From NCBI RefSeq assembly GCF_003065425.1, contig NZ_CP026949.1:2790001-2854000 (forward strand): 64,000 nt of DNA. The letters are read 5' to 3'. Source of the stretch: Mycetocola zhujimingii. GTDB taxonomy: Bacteria; Actinomycetota; Actinomycetes; Actinomycetales; Microbacteriaceae. The position numbers were made by a program, and so were the translations under genes. Of the stretch, positions 34,622 to 42,913 are shown piece after piece (the stretch's first letter is position 1; every line of letters begins with the position of its first letter). Under the pieces are notes generated by a model. The model searched no databases and had not been told where the DNA came from. It saw nothing but the letters and a program-made list of their open reading frames with translations.

Positions 34622-37087
34622 CTAGGACTCCGTCTGGACCGGCCCGGGCGCTGCTGACGGCAACATGATGCTGCCGTCCTCCCGCCGGTTCCGGCGCTTC
34701 TGCACCGGAGCGTCCTTGCGGATCGGACCCTGCCCATCGAGAGCGATTTCAGCGTCGCGCCCTGGTGCCACCTCAAACGATTCGCCCCGGACGACGAAGG
34801 GAACGGTGCCTTCTCCATCGACAACCGAGACGCGCATGGCATCCGCCGTGAGGTGGACGAGTACCCGCGTCCCGCGCCAGGTCAGCCGGTAGCGAAGCTC
34901 TGACCACGTCGCCGGGAGACGCGGGTCGAAACTCAGCTCGCCGCCATAATCCCGCATTCCCCCGAAGCCGTAGATGAGCGAGCTCCACACTCCGCCTGCC
35001 GCAGCAACGTGCACGCCGTCCTGGCTGTTTCCGTGCCGGTTCTCGAGATCGACGAACGCCGTATCGATGAAGTAGTCAAGGGCGAGGTCCTGGTATCCGA
35101 CTTCAGCCGCCATGATCGACTGCGCCACCTTCGACAGGCTCGAATCGCTCGTGGTGAGCGGATCGTAGTAATCGAAGTCGGCGAGCTTCTCGTCGAAGGT
35201 GAACTGGTCGCCCTGCAGGTACAGCGCGAGAACGACGTCGGCCTGCTTGAGCACCTGGAACCGGTAGATCACGAGCGGGTGATAATGCAGCATGAGCGGC
35301 TTGCGGTCCTCGGGAGTGGCCTCGAGGTCCCAGACCTCCCGCTCGAGGAAGTGCGAGTCCTGCGGATGGATCTTGAGGCTCTCGGCGTAGGGGATCGTCA
35401 TCGCTGCAGCGACCCGTTCCCACTCCTCGAGCTCCGAATCCTCGAGCTCGAGCCGCTTCACCGCACGCGCGTACGCGTCAGGTCGCTCCTGCTCGAGCTT
35501 TCTCAGCGCTTCGATGGCGTAACGGAGGTTGAACCGCGCCATCACGTTGGTGAACAGGTTGTTGTTGACGACCGTGGTGTATTCGTCCGGCCCGGTGACA
35601 CCGTGGATCTCGAACCGCTCTTCTCCGTTACGGCGCCAGAACCCGAGGGTGGCCCACATCCGTGCGGTTTCAACAGCGATGTCGATGGCCCCTTGGCTCA
35701 GGAAATCAATGTCGCCCGTCGCGTGAATGAACTTCGCGAGCGCATAGGTCACGTCGGCATTGATGTGGTATTGCGCAGTGCCCGCTGCGTAGTACGCGGA
35801 TGCCTCTTCACCGTTGATCGTCCGCCAGGGAAAGAGAGCGCCAGCTTCATTGAGCTCCCGCGCGCGCTCGCGCGCTTTGGGCAGCATCTGCTCCCGGATC
35901 CGAAGCGCGTTCCGTGCCCAGAGCGGGCTCGTGTACGTGAGAAACGGCAGCACATAGATTTCGGTGTCCCAGAAGTAGTGGCCGTTGTACCCGTTTCCGG
36001 TGACGCCCTTTGCCGGCACGCCTAGTCCGTCGGCCCGTGCTGACGCCTGGGCAAGCTGGAACACGTTCCAGCGCACGGCCTGCTGCAGTTCATCCTGCCC
36101 GGGCGTCTCAACATCGGAGCGCGACCAGAATTCCGTCAGCCACTCCTTCTGCCTTGCGTACTGCGCCGGCACGCCAGCCGAAGCGATCCGGTCGAGGGTG
36201 CGCCTGCACCTGTCGATGAGCTCGCGTGTCGGAGTGGTGCGGGAGCTGTGGTAACTCACGACCTTCGTGATTTTGACGGGGTCTCCGCGCCTGGCGTCGA
36301 CGGAGAAGACATTCTTGGCGATATCGCCGTCGATGTATCGTTCGACCGTGTAATCGTTTGACGTCTCGATCAGGTGATCCGCTGCCACGGCGAGCGTCAT
36401 GCCCGAATGCGCCGTCTCATAGCTCAGGACGCTTCGGTTACCGTCCTGCCAGTGCTCCTGCGGCTCGAGTACCCGCTCGGACACCCGGCCTCCCGCACGG
36501 GGATCGCTCTGTTGCGCCTTGCCGCCGACACCGGTGGGGCCGTCATACTCGTCTTCACCGTCCTGCCGGTTGAGTATCTGGCAGGAGATGGTCAGCGGAG
36601 CATCGGCGTCGAGCACCGTCACCTCAAGGGTCATGACGGCCAGGTGACGCTCGGGGAACGAGACCATGCGGCTCGCGGACACCTGCACTTGCTTGCCCGA
36701 TGGGGTCAGCCAGACCAGGTCGCGCCGCAGCACGCCGTCGCGGAAGTCCAGCGCACGCTCATAGCTGAGCAGGTCGGCGTCACCGAGCGACAGTGGTTCG
36801 TCGTCAACGTAGAGCCGCATCACCTTGCTGTCGGGCGCATTCACCATGATCTGTCCGACCTGGGCGAACCCATACGCGTCCTCAGCGTGGCGGATCTTCC
36901 AGGTCTCGTGCAGCCCGTTGACGAAAGTGCCGTGCTCGTAGGCCCTTCTCCCCTCGGCCGCGTTGCCACGCATGCCGATGTAGCCGTTGCCTACCGCGAA
37001 GAGAGACTCGGTCTCACCGAGGGTTCTGCGGTCGTACTCGGTCTCGATGAGCCGCCACGGGTCAACAGGAAAGCGATCGCGATTCAT
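34622..37087 (-). CDS. GH65 disaccharide phosphorylase
   Basis: 821 residues with the (alpha/alpha)6 GH65 domain. The general acid Glu lies in HGVTGPDEYTTVV, preceded by VTGNGYNGHYFWDTEIY and the phosphate-binding region YHINADVTYALAKF. Family members split maltose, trehalose, kojibiose or nigerose with phosphate into glucose and beta-glucose 1-phosphate. It is coupled to a beta-phosphoglucomutase-like gene by an ATGA overlap, which fits that product. The specific disaccharide cannot be assigned from sequence alone. The last ~25 residues are a short basic/acidic tail outside the family fold. Confidence 0.92.
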   Translation of the reverse strand: MNRDRFPVDPWRLIETEYDRRTLGETESLFAVGNGYIGMRGNAAEGRRAYEHGTFVNGLHETWKIRHAEDAYGFAQVGQIMVNAPDSKVMRLYVDDEPLSLGDADLLSYERALDFRDGVLRRDLVWLTPSGKQVQVSASRMVSFPERHLAVMTLEVTVLDADAPLTISCQILNRQDGEDEYDGPTGVGGKAQQSDPRAGGRVSERVLEPQEHWQDGNRSVLSYETAHSGMTLAVAADHLIETSNDYTVERYIDGDIAKNVFSVDARRGDPVKITKVVSYHSSRTTPTRELIDRCRRTLDRIASAGVPAQYARQKEWLTEFWSRSDVETPGQDELQQAVRWNVFQLAQASARADGLGVPAKGVTGNGYNGHYFWDTEIYVLPFLTYTSPLWARNALRIREQMLPKARERARELNEAGALFPWRTINGEEASAYYAAGTAQYHINADVTYALAKFIHATGDIDFLSQGAIDIAVETARMWATLGFWRRNGEERFEIHGVTGPDEYTTVVNNNLFTNVMARFNLRYAIEALRKLEQERPDAYARAVKRLELEDSELEEWERVAAAMTIPYAESLKIHPQDSHFLEREVWDLEATPEDRKPLMLHYHPLVIYRFQVLKQADVVLALYLQGDQFTFDEKLADFDYYDPLTTSDSSLSKVAQSIMAAEVGYQDLALDYFIDTAFVDLENRHGNSQDGVHVAAAGGVWSSLIYGFGGMRDYGGELSFDPRLPATWSELRYRLTWRGTRVLVHLTADAMRVSVVDGEGTVPFVVRGESFEVAPGRDAEIALDGQGPIRKDAPVQKRRNRREDGSIMLPSAAPGPVQTES

Positions 37088-37854
37088 GCTCTGTTGCGCT
37101 CCTCGGTAGGGACTGCTCCGTGCGCATACACGGCAAGATCATCGATGACGACGTCAGCTCCGGCCGCGAGCAGCGCATCGATTCCCGCTCCCCGGTCGAC
37201 GCCGACCACGAGCCCGAAGTCGCCGGCGCGCGCCGAGGCCACTCCCGAGATCGCATCCTCGAACACCGCGATTTCGGACGGACTGATCTGCAACTTTTCG
37301 GCGGCGTAGAGGAACATGTCCGGCGCCGGCTTACTCCCGAGCGCCTCGTCAGCGGCAACAACGCCGTCGACGATCACGGCGAACCGGTCAAGCATGCCTG
37401 CACTGGTGAGGACCCACCGCGCGTTCTTCGAACTCGAAACGACGCCCATCGGCATCCGTTTGGCATAAAGCTCATCGACGAGGGCAAGCGAGCCGGGATA
37501 CGCTCTGATGCCACGCTCCTCGAGGACGCGGGAGAAGTAGCCGTTCTTGCGGTTCCCGATACCGCATACCGTGTCAGCGGCCGGCGGGTCGTCAGGCGAC
37601 CCGAGCGGCACCTGGATACCGCGAGATGCCAGCAGGCTCGCGACCGCCTCATAACGCTGTTTGCCATCGAGGTACTCGAAGTAGTCGTCGTCGGTATACG
37701 GCCGGGACACACCCTTTTCGGCGAAGACCCCGTTAAACATGGACTGCCATGCGTATCGGTGCAGGTCAGCGGTCGGCGTCAGTACCCCATCGAGGTCGAA
37801 GAGCACAGCGCTGACCTGGTCGAGACTGCGAAAAGCCGGGTGGGGTGCATTCAC
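37084..37854 (-). CDS. Beta-phosphoglucomutase-family HAD hydrolase
   Basis: 256 residues from GTG 37854; a longer frame reaching 37983 runs into the upstream terminator and is not preferred. HAD motifs: AVLFDLDGVLTPTADLH (nucleophile Asp and acid Asp), VSSSKNARWVL (motif II), the motif III Lys in EALGSKPAPDMFLYAAE, and AVFEDAISGV (motif IV). Converts beta-glucose 1-phosphate to glucose 6-phosphate, completing phosphorolysis by the coupled GH65 enzyme. An AGGAG lies about 17 nt upstream of the chosen start, so the exact start is uncertain. Confidence 0.85.
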   Translation of the reverse strand: MNAPHPAFRSLDQVSAVLFDLDGVLTPTADLHRYAWQSMFNGVFAEKGVSRPYTDDDYFEYLDGKQRYEAVASLLASRGIQVPLGSPDDPPAADTVCGIGNRKNGYFSRVLEERGIRAYPGSLALVDELYAKRMPMGVVSSSKNARWVLTSAGMLDRFAVIVDGVVAADEALGSKPAPDMFLYAAEKLQISPSEIAVFEDAISGVASARAGDFGLVVGVDRGAGIDALLAAGADVVIDDLAVYAHGAVPTEERNRA

Positions 37855-37983
37855 ATCGTGCGCGTTCAGTGGGTACTCCTGAGCATCGGGTAAGAGTGTG
37901 AAACTGACTCTACGACAGAGCGGACCGGCCACAGAACCTGACCGGCAGACTTGCGCGCGGGTGGCCAGGGGCGTTAATGACAA

Positions 37984-38017
37984 AAACGGGTGCCGGCCAG
38001 AAGGCCGACACCCGTTT
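37984..38017 (-). terminator. Terminator of the rpmB-rpmG-rpsN operon
   Basis: 15-bp stem (one mismatch) AAACGGGTGCCGGCC / GGCCGACACCCGTTT, loop AGAA, with a run of five T on the minus strand after the stem. Confidence 0.9.
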
Positions 38018-38033
38018 CAGGGTTCGAGAGTGC

Positions 38034-38339
38034 TTACCAGCTCGACTTGGTGATGCCGGGCAGCTCGCCCTTGTGCGCCATGTCGCGGAAGCGGACACGC
38101 GAGATGCCGAACTTCGAGAGGTGGCCGCGGGGGCGTCCGTCAACGGCGTCACGGTTGCGCAGGCGCACCGGTGAGGCGTTGCGGGGGAGCTTCTGCAGGC
38201 CGACACGAGCGGCTTCACGCGATTCGTCTGTGCCGTTCGGGTCCACGAGGGCCTTCTTCAGCTCGAGGCGCTTTGCTGCGTAACGCTCAACGATAACTTT
38301 GCGCTGGTTGTTCTTCGCAATCATGCTCTTCTTAGCCAT
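38034..38339 (-). CDS. rpsN: 30S ribosomal protein S14, zinc-independent form
   Basis: 101 residues, the long form of S14. It has no cysteine at all, so the zinc ribbon of the 61-residue form is missing; [20 protein letters not shown] and [18 protein letters not shown] are the conserved RNA-binding parts. It ends the rpmB-rpmG-rpsN operon and starts 3 nt after the rpmG stop. Such cysteine-free sets often replace zinc-binding versions when zinc is scarce; here no Zur-type box was seen upstream of the operon. Confidence 0.96.
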   Translation of the reverse strand: MAKKSMIAKNNQRKVIVERYAAKRLELKKALVDPNGTDESREAARVGLQKLPRNASPVRLRNRDAVDGRPRGHLSKFGISRVRFRDMAHKGELPGITKSSW

Positions 38340-38342
38340 GGC

Positions 38343-38510
38343 TTAGCGCTCCTCTCGGAATTCAACGTGCTTGCGCACTACGGGGTCGTACTTCTTCAGT
38401 ACGAGACGGTCTGGGTTGTTGCGACGGTTCTTCTTGGTCACGTAGGTGTAACCGGTTCCTGCCGTCGAACGAAGCTTGATGATCGGACGAACGTCCTGGG
38501 TCTTTGCCAT
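38343..38510 (-). CDS. rpmG: 50S ribosomal protein L33, zinc-independent form
   Basis: 55 residues (too short for many gene finders): begins [20 protein letters not shown] and includes [18 protein letters not shown], the L33 signature. No cysteine pairs, so it cannot bind zinc in the usual way. Its ATG overlaps the TAA of rpmB by one base (TAATG), so translation is coupled. Confidence 0.96.
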   Translation of the reverse strand: MAKTQDVRPIIKLRSTAGTGYTYVTKKNRRNNPDRLVLKKYDPVVRKHVEFREER

Positions 38511-38746
38511 TAGATCTTCTCCCCACGGGCCAGCAGGTCCTTGACGACCGACTCGATTCCACGAGCATCGATAACCTTGATGCCCTTGGCGCTCAGCGTG
38601 AGCGTGACGTTACGGCGAAGCGACGGTACGAAGTACGTCTTCTTCTGCACGTTCGGGTCGAAGCGACGCTTGGTGCGTCGGTGCGAGTGCGAAATGTTGT
38701 GTCCGAAGCCGGGAATGGCTCCGGTCACCTGGCAGGTTGCTGCCAT
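38510..38746 (-). CDS. rpmB: 50S ribosomal protein L28
   Basis: 78 residues: [20 protein letters not shown] and [16 protein letters not shown] are diagnostic. A single cysteine remains where zinc-binding forms have C-x-x-C. A longer reading frame upstream is not used because this ATG is preceded by a GGAGAGAA ribosome site. First gene of the rpmB-rpmG-rpsN operon. Confidence 0.96.
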   Translation of the reverse strand: MAATCQVTGAIPGFGHNISHSHRRTKRRFDPNVQKKTYFVPSLRRNVTLTLSAKGIKVIDARGIESVVKDLLARGEKI

Positions 38747-39073
38747 GGTTCTCTCCTTCAGTACCGCAGGACTCTCGCCCTGCCCAAGATCTCTTGTCGG
38801 CACACGCAAACCACCCGAATTCATAGCGGAGGGAGTGTCTGTGCGATCCGAACGGGAGGTGCCCGCTCAGCCAAGGATCCATCGTACAGGAGATTCGGCG
38901 TCCCGGCGAATGGAGCACAAGCGACCGGTCAGCACTGTCGCGCCGAACCAAGGAAGCTGGCAGGCCGTTCTTAGCCTCCTGATAGCACCGCCACTCACAA
39001 TCGAGTTACAGGCAGCAGCCGATGAAACCACAGGTCCACAGAGAATCCGAACAGGAGCACAGACACCAGAAAC
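38747..39073. other. Divergent leader region, no gene
   Basis: 327 bp between rpmB and the gene at 39074. It should hold the promoter of the ribosomal operon (a TACGAT hexamer on the minus strand, plus coordinates about 38888-38893, is the best weak candidate). No palindrome like the znuA-upstream box was found. Nothing else stands out. Confidence 0.5.
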
Positions 39074-39682
39074 ATGCGTAAAGACACACCAAACACCAAC
39101 GAAAACAACCCGAACGTGAACACCGGAGGCACCAGCGCAGGAGCGCCGAACCCGGCGAACCCGAGCGCAGGCCCGAACGTCGGCCCCAACGCGGGCCCGA
39201 ACCCGAACACGGGCGCGCCAACGGTCGACCCGAACGAGCCTCGCGCTTACCCGCAGTCAGCGTTCACGTATCCCCCGGCAGAACCCACGGAGAAGCACAC
39301 CGACTCCAGCCGCCCCAGCGGCAAGCGCATCGCCCTGATGAGCGTCGCGGGCGTCGCCCTCGCCGCTGTGCTCTTCGGTGGTGGCTTCTGGGCGGGAACC
39401 GCTGTCGACGACGGCCCCAGGATGTCCCACAGCAGGTCGCACGACGGCCCTGGCATGGGCGAGTGGAGAGGCCAGGGCGGCCCAGGGGGTGATGGCCGTG
39501 AGGGCGGACCCGGCGACAGCAGCCACATACGCCCGGACGACCTGGATCGCGACGAGATCAGCCCGGACCGTACCGGTCCAGACGAGACAACCCCGGAGGA
39601 CGATGATTCGACCCCGGAGACTGACGAAGGATCCGACCCGGCTGACACCGAACCCGCGAACCCCTCGCTCTACATTCGCTGA
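39074..39682 (+). CDS. Low-complexity single-pass membrane protein
   Basis: 202 residues. The first ~65 are rich in Asn, Pro and Gly in a loose repeat (NPANPSAGPNVGPNAGPNPN). One membrane helix follows at about residues 85-107 (IALMSVAGVALAAVLFGGGF). The rest is Gly/Asp/Glu/Pro-rich and acidic (PDETTPEDDDSTPETDEGSD). Such proteins are found as membrane or surface proteins of unknown role in Micrococcales. No clear ribosome site. A terminator follows, supporting that the gene is real. Confidence 0.65.
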   Translation: MRKDTPNTNENNPNVNTGGTSAGAPNPANPSAGPNVGPNAGPNPNTGAPTVDPNEPRAYPQSAFTYPPAEPTEKHTDSSRPSGKRIALMSVAGVALAAVLFGGGFWAGTAVDDGPRMSHSRSHDGPGMGEWRGQGGPGGDGREGGPGDSSHIRPDDLDRDEISPDRTGPDETTPEDDDSTPETDEGSDPADTEPANPSLYIR

Positions 39683-39706
39683 CGCGCATCACCTGAGCCC
39701 ATACAG

Positions 39707-39742
39707 CGCCCGCACCTGATCGACCCCGATCGGGTGCGGGCG
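39707..39742 (+). terminator. Terminator after the low-complexity membrane protein
   Basis: 16-bp stem (one G-T wobble) CGCCCGCACCTGATCG / CGATCGGGTGCGGGCG, loop ACCC, followed by TTTCT. Confidence 0.85.
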
Positions 39743-39753
39743 TTTCTACGTTG

Positions 39754-40158
39754 TCACGCCGTGGTTATCGCACGCGAGCACTGGGCACAGTAGCCGAAGA
39801 TGTCGACGATGTGCTGCGCCTCGGTGAATCCATGTTCGGATGCCGTTCGCCTGGCCCACTGCTCAACCTCGGTGGCCTCGATCTCGACCGTCAGCCCGCA
39901 CTTGCGGCAGATCAGATGGTGATGGTGCCCGGTCGACGCACAGGCGCGGTAAAGACTCTCGCCATCGGGAGACTGCAGCGAATCCGCTTCACCGACCGTG
40001 GCGAGATCCGCCAGGGCGCGATAAACCGTTGCCAGTCCGATCGGTGACCCCGCGTCGCGCAAACCCTGGTGGAGGCCCTGCGCACTGACGAATCCTTCAC
40101 GCGAATCGAGCGCTTCGCGAACCGCTTCACGCTGCCAGGTATTTCTCTTGACGGCCAC
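39754..40158 (-). CDS. zur: Zinc uptake regulator, Fur family
   Basis: 134 residues of the Fur fold: winged helix with SPIGLATVYRALADLATVG as recognition helix, then the metal-site strings GHHHHLICRKCG and YCAQCS, the two structural-zinc cysteine pairs. Placement after znuABC identifies it as Zur rather than Fur. GTG start with GGAGGTGA upstream. It is likely the last gene of the znu operon (44 bp from znuB); a weak palindrome (ATGATCTTTGTCAT, 40187-40200) in that gap could give it a separate control point. Confidence 0.9.
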   Translation of the reverse strand: MAVKRNTWQREAVREALDSREGFVSAQGLHQGLRDAGSPIGLATVYRALADLATVGEADSLQSPDGESLYRACASTGHHHHLICRKCGLTVEIEATEVEQWARRTASEHGFTEAQHIVDIFGYCAQCSRAITTA

Positions 40159-40202
40159 GACTCACCTCCGCAATTCGACTGTTGGAATGATCTTTGTCAT
40201 GG

Positions 40203-41063
40203 CTAGCGTAGCCCCGGCCGCGTCTTCGTGCGCAGGCCCATGAGCCTCGCGACGAGGTAGATCGTGAACGAGATCGTCGTGATGTACGGGCTGATCGGGA
40301 GCGAGCCTCCGAGAGCGAGCAGAATGCCGCCAACCGCCGAAACAAACCCGAAGACCATCGCAAGCACGGGCACCCAGAGCGGCGATGCCGACAACCGGAG
40401 TGCCGCTGCGGCAGGCGTGACGAGGAGCGCAAGAACGAGCAGTGCACCAATGATCTGAACCGAGACTGCGACGATGAGGCCGAGCAACACCATGAACGCG
40501 AGCGAGACAAAGCGAGTGGGAACACCACGCGCGGCAGCGACGTCGGCGTCGAGGCTGTCGAAGCTCAGCGGGCGCCACATCCACAGCAGCCCGGCGAGCA
40601 CGACGATGCTGATCCCGGTCAGCCAGACCAGCTGAGGGTCGTCGACCGAGATGATCTGGCCGGTGAGCAGCCCGAACTTATTACCGCTCCTGCCCGGATA
40701 CAGGGCAAGGAACAGGATGCCGAGGCCGAGGCCGAACGGCATCAGCACGCCGATGATCGAGTTGCGATCGCGCGCTCGCGATCCGAGCAGCCCGATCATG
40801 ATCGCGGCGACCAGCGCACCCGCGATCGAGCCCGCGACGACATTGACCCCGAACAGCAACGCAGCCGCCGCACCGGCAAAGGAGAGCTCGCTGATGCCGT
40901 GCACGGCGAACGCCATGTCGCGCTGCATCACGAAGACGCCGATGAGCCCGCCGACGATGCCGAGGATCGCGCCCGCGATGAGCGAGTTCTGCACGAGAGC
41001 GAGCAGCTCGCCGTAATTCTCGAAGTTGAACAGCCGACCCCAGAGGTCATCGAGCGAAATCAC
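40203..41063 (-). CDS. znuB: Zinc ABC transporter permease
   Basis: 286 residues with about eight membrane segments, typical of ABC-3 family metal permeases (ZnuB/MntB). The conserved stretch GAALVAAIMIGLLGSRARDR and AFAVHGISELSFAGAAAAL are present. It overlaps znuC by 4 bp (ATGA), so the complex is made in step. Confidence 0.94.
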   Translation of the reverse strand: MISLDDLWGRLFNFENYGELLALVQNSLIAGAILGIVGGLIGVFVMQRDMAFAVHGISELSFAGAAAALLFGVNVVAGSIAGALVAAIMIGLLGSRARDRNSIIGVLMPFGLGLGILFLALYPGRSGNKFGLLTGQIISVDDPQLVWLTGISIVVLAGLLWMWRPLSFDSLDADVAAARGVPTRFVSLAFMVLLGLIVAVSVQIIGALLVLALLVTPAAAALRLSASPLWVPVLAMVFGFVSAVGGILLALGGSLPISPYITTISFTIYLVARLMGLRTKTRPGLR

Positions 41064-41908
41064 AGGCCGGCCTCCCCGTGGGAGTGGTGGTGATGGTGGG
41101 TCTCGCTATCGGGAATCCCAACCACAACAACGCGTTCGCCCGTGCGGATCACGTCGACCGGTGTGCCGTAGAGCTCGGAGAGCACGTCGCTCCGAAGCAC
41201 CTCATCCGGCGTTCCCTCGCGGAACTGGCCCCCGGCGAGGTAGAGGATCCTGTCGACCATGCCGAGCACCGGGTTGACGTCGTGGGGGACGAACACAACG
41301 GGGGTCCCGTGCTCACGACGTCTGCGGTCAATGAGCTCGGAGACACCCCTCTGGTGCTGCAGGTCGAGACTCAGCAGTGGTTCATCGCACAGCAGCAGTC
41401 GCGGGTCGCCCGCGAGCGCCTGGCCAACGCGCAGCCGCTGCTGCTCGCCGCCGGAGAGGTTGCCGACCGGTTCGTCGGCATACGCGGTCGCACCGACGGC
41501 GTCGAGCAGCTCGTCGACCTGTCGCTTCTCGGATGCGCGCGAAACGGGAAGGCCGAAGCGGTGCCCGTTCACGCCGAGTGCCACGAGGTCACGGGCGCGC
41601 ATCGGCGTCCCGCCCGGTATCAGTTTCTGCTGCGGGATGTAGCCGATCCTTCTGTCGCCACGACGAACCGGGTGCCCATCGAAGCCGGCGGTCCCCGAGT
41701 CGAGCTTCTGTTGGCCGAGGATGGTCTTCAACAGGCTCGTCTTGCCGGACCCGTTTGGCCCGAGCACCGCGAGGAACTCACCGGCGCAGACATCGAGGGT
41801 GAGCTTGTTCCAGAGCACGCGGTCTCCGAAGCTGAGTGCAGCCTCGGTGAGACTCAGGACCGGTTCGGTGGGGTGGCGGTGTCCGCCGGGCTCGGAGGGT
41901 GCACTCAC
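41060..41908 (-). CDS. znuC: Zinc ABC transporter ATPase
   Basis: 282 residues: Walker A GPNGSGKTSLL, signature NLSGGEQQRLRVGQAL, Walker B RLLLCDEPLLSLD and the switch His in VFVPHDVN. The C-terminus ends in a histidine-rich tail (DSETHHHHHSHGEAGL), which may bind zinc in the cytoplasm. Overlaps both znuA and znuB by 4 bp. Confidence 0.95.
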   Translation of the reverse strand: MSAPSEPGGHRHPTEPVLSLTEAALSFGDRVLWNKLTLDVCAGEFLAVLGPNGSGKTSLLKTILGQQKLDSGTAGFDGHPVRRGDRRIGYIPQQKLIPGGTPMRARDLVALGVNGHRFGLPVSRASEKRQVDELLDAVGATAYADEPVGNLSGGEQQRLRVGQALAGDPRLLLCDEPLLSLDLQHQRGVSELIDRRRREHGTPVVFVPHDVNPVLGMVDRILYLAGGQFREGTPDEVLRSDVLSELYGTPVDVIRTGERVVVVGIPDSETHHHHHSHGEAGL

Positions 41909-42876
41909 GAGGCGAGCACGTCCGCGATGGCGTCGAGGTTGTTGGTCATCCAGCTCACATAGTCCTCACCGTCCGGAAGCGTCTCAGCGAACGAGACGAC
42001 GGGGACGGAATTCTGGTCGGCAGCGTCCCTGACCTGTTCGGTTTCCGGGCTGCTCGTCTGCTCATTGTAGGCGAGCATCGCGACCTCGCCCGAGCCGAGG
42101 AGGTCGAGCGTCTCCCGGAGACTTGCCGGCGGCACATCGGTGCCTTCTTCGATGGCCTCGCTGAAGTCATCGGGGGTCAGGTTGCGAAGACCGGATGCCT
42201 CGAGCAGGTAAAGCGGGACGGGTTCGGTAAGTGCGACGGCGGTTCCGTCATTCTCTGTTTTGAGCTGCGCTGTGCGCTCGGTGAGCTCGGCGATGTCTTC
42301 GGAGAAGTCCGTGTAGTTCGCTGAGTAGCTTTCGGCGTTCTCCTCGTCGAGGTGCGAGAAGGTGTGTGCAAGCGCGCTTGCCAGTGCGTCGGCGGCCGCG
42401 AGGTCATACCAGACGTGCTCGTTCAGTCCCTCGATGTGCTCGTGTTCGTGGTCGTGCTCTTCGCCCTCGGCGTGGTTGTGATCCGCGTGGTCCTCGGTCT
42501 CGACGGGCGCCCGACCCGAGAGGTTGACGACGTTGACAAGTTCGGCGTCGTCGCTCGCCGCGGCATCGACAAGCGTGTCGATAAAGGGGTCGTAGCCGCC
42601 ACCGTTCTCGATCACGACGTCGGCTTTCGAGATCGAGAGCTGGTCCCTGGCACTGGCCTCGTAGCTGTGCGGGTCCTGCGCGGCCGAGTTGATGATGCTC
42701 GTAACGTCAACGTGCTCCCCACCGATCGTCGACGCGATACTGCCGTACACATTGGTGGAGGCGACGACACGCAACCCCGAGGTCTCGTCAGCGGCAGGCT
42801 CAGCCTGGCCTGAGCATCCGGTCAGGAGAAGGGCTGCCACTGGAATCAGGACGAGGGATGCGCGGAGTGTGGTCAC
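41905..42876 (-). CDS. znuA: Zinc-binding lipoprotein of the Znu importer
   Basis: 323 residues, cluster A-1 (TroA-like) solute-binding protein. Lipobox LLLTGC near residue 20 anchors it to the membrane. A histidine/acid-rich loop (HADHNHAEGEEHDHEHEH, residues ~135-152) is typical for zinc-specific ZnuA. Metal-site stretches include DPHSYEASARDQLSISKADV and NEHVWYDL. GTG start directly downstream of a strong promoter with no ribosome site, so translation is likely leaderless. First gene of znuA-znuC-znuB-zur. Confidence 0.95.
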   Translation of the reverse strand: MTTLRASLVLIPVAALLLTGCSGQAEPAADETSGLRVVASTNVYGSIASTIGGEHVDVTSIINSAAQDPHSYEASARDQLSISKADVVIENGGGYDPFIDTLVDAAASDDAELVNVVNLSGRAPVETEDHADHNHAEGEEHDHEHEHIEGLNEHVWYDLAAADALASALAHTFSHLDEENAESYSANYTDFSEDIAELTERTAQLKTENDGTAVALTEPVPLYLLEASGLRNLTPDDFSEAIEEGTDVPPASLRETLDLLGSGEVAMLAYNEQTSSPETEQVRDAADQNSVPVVSFAETLPDGEDYVSWMTNNLDAIADVLAS

Positions 42877-42884
42877 GAGAGACG

Positions 42885-42913
42885 ATACTACCCGTAATGA
42901 TAACGGTTATCAA
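42885..42913 (-). promoter_or_regulatory. znuA promoter (-35 TTGATA, 17 nt, -10 TAGTAT)
   Basis: On the minus strand: -35 TTGATA (42908-42913), 17-nt spacer and -10 TAGTAT (42885-42890). The znuA GTG begins 8 nt after the -10, so the transcript likely has no leader. Four of six bases match the -10 consensus and five of six the -35. Confidence 0.75.
42898..42912. promoter_or_regulatory. Zur box (perfect 15-bp palindrome)
   Basis: TGATAACGGTTATCA reads the same on both strands apart from the centre and covers part of the -35 and most of the spacer of the znuA promoter. It matches the TGA-N9-TCA-type Zur box of actinobacteria. It also overlaps the last bases of the gene at 42910. Confidence 0.8.

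Noticed and set aside
37855-37983. Longer N-terminus for the beta-phosphoglucomutase-like gene
   Set aside because: The extension runs to the edge of the rpsN terminator, has no ribosome site at its start and no family similarity.
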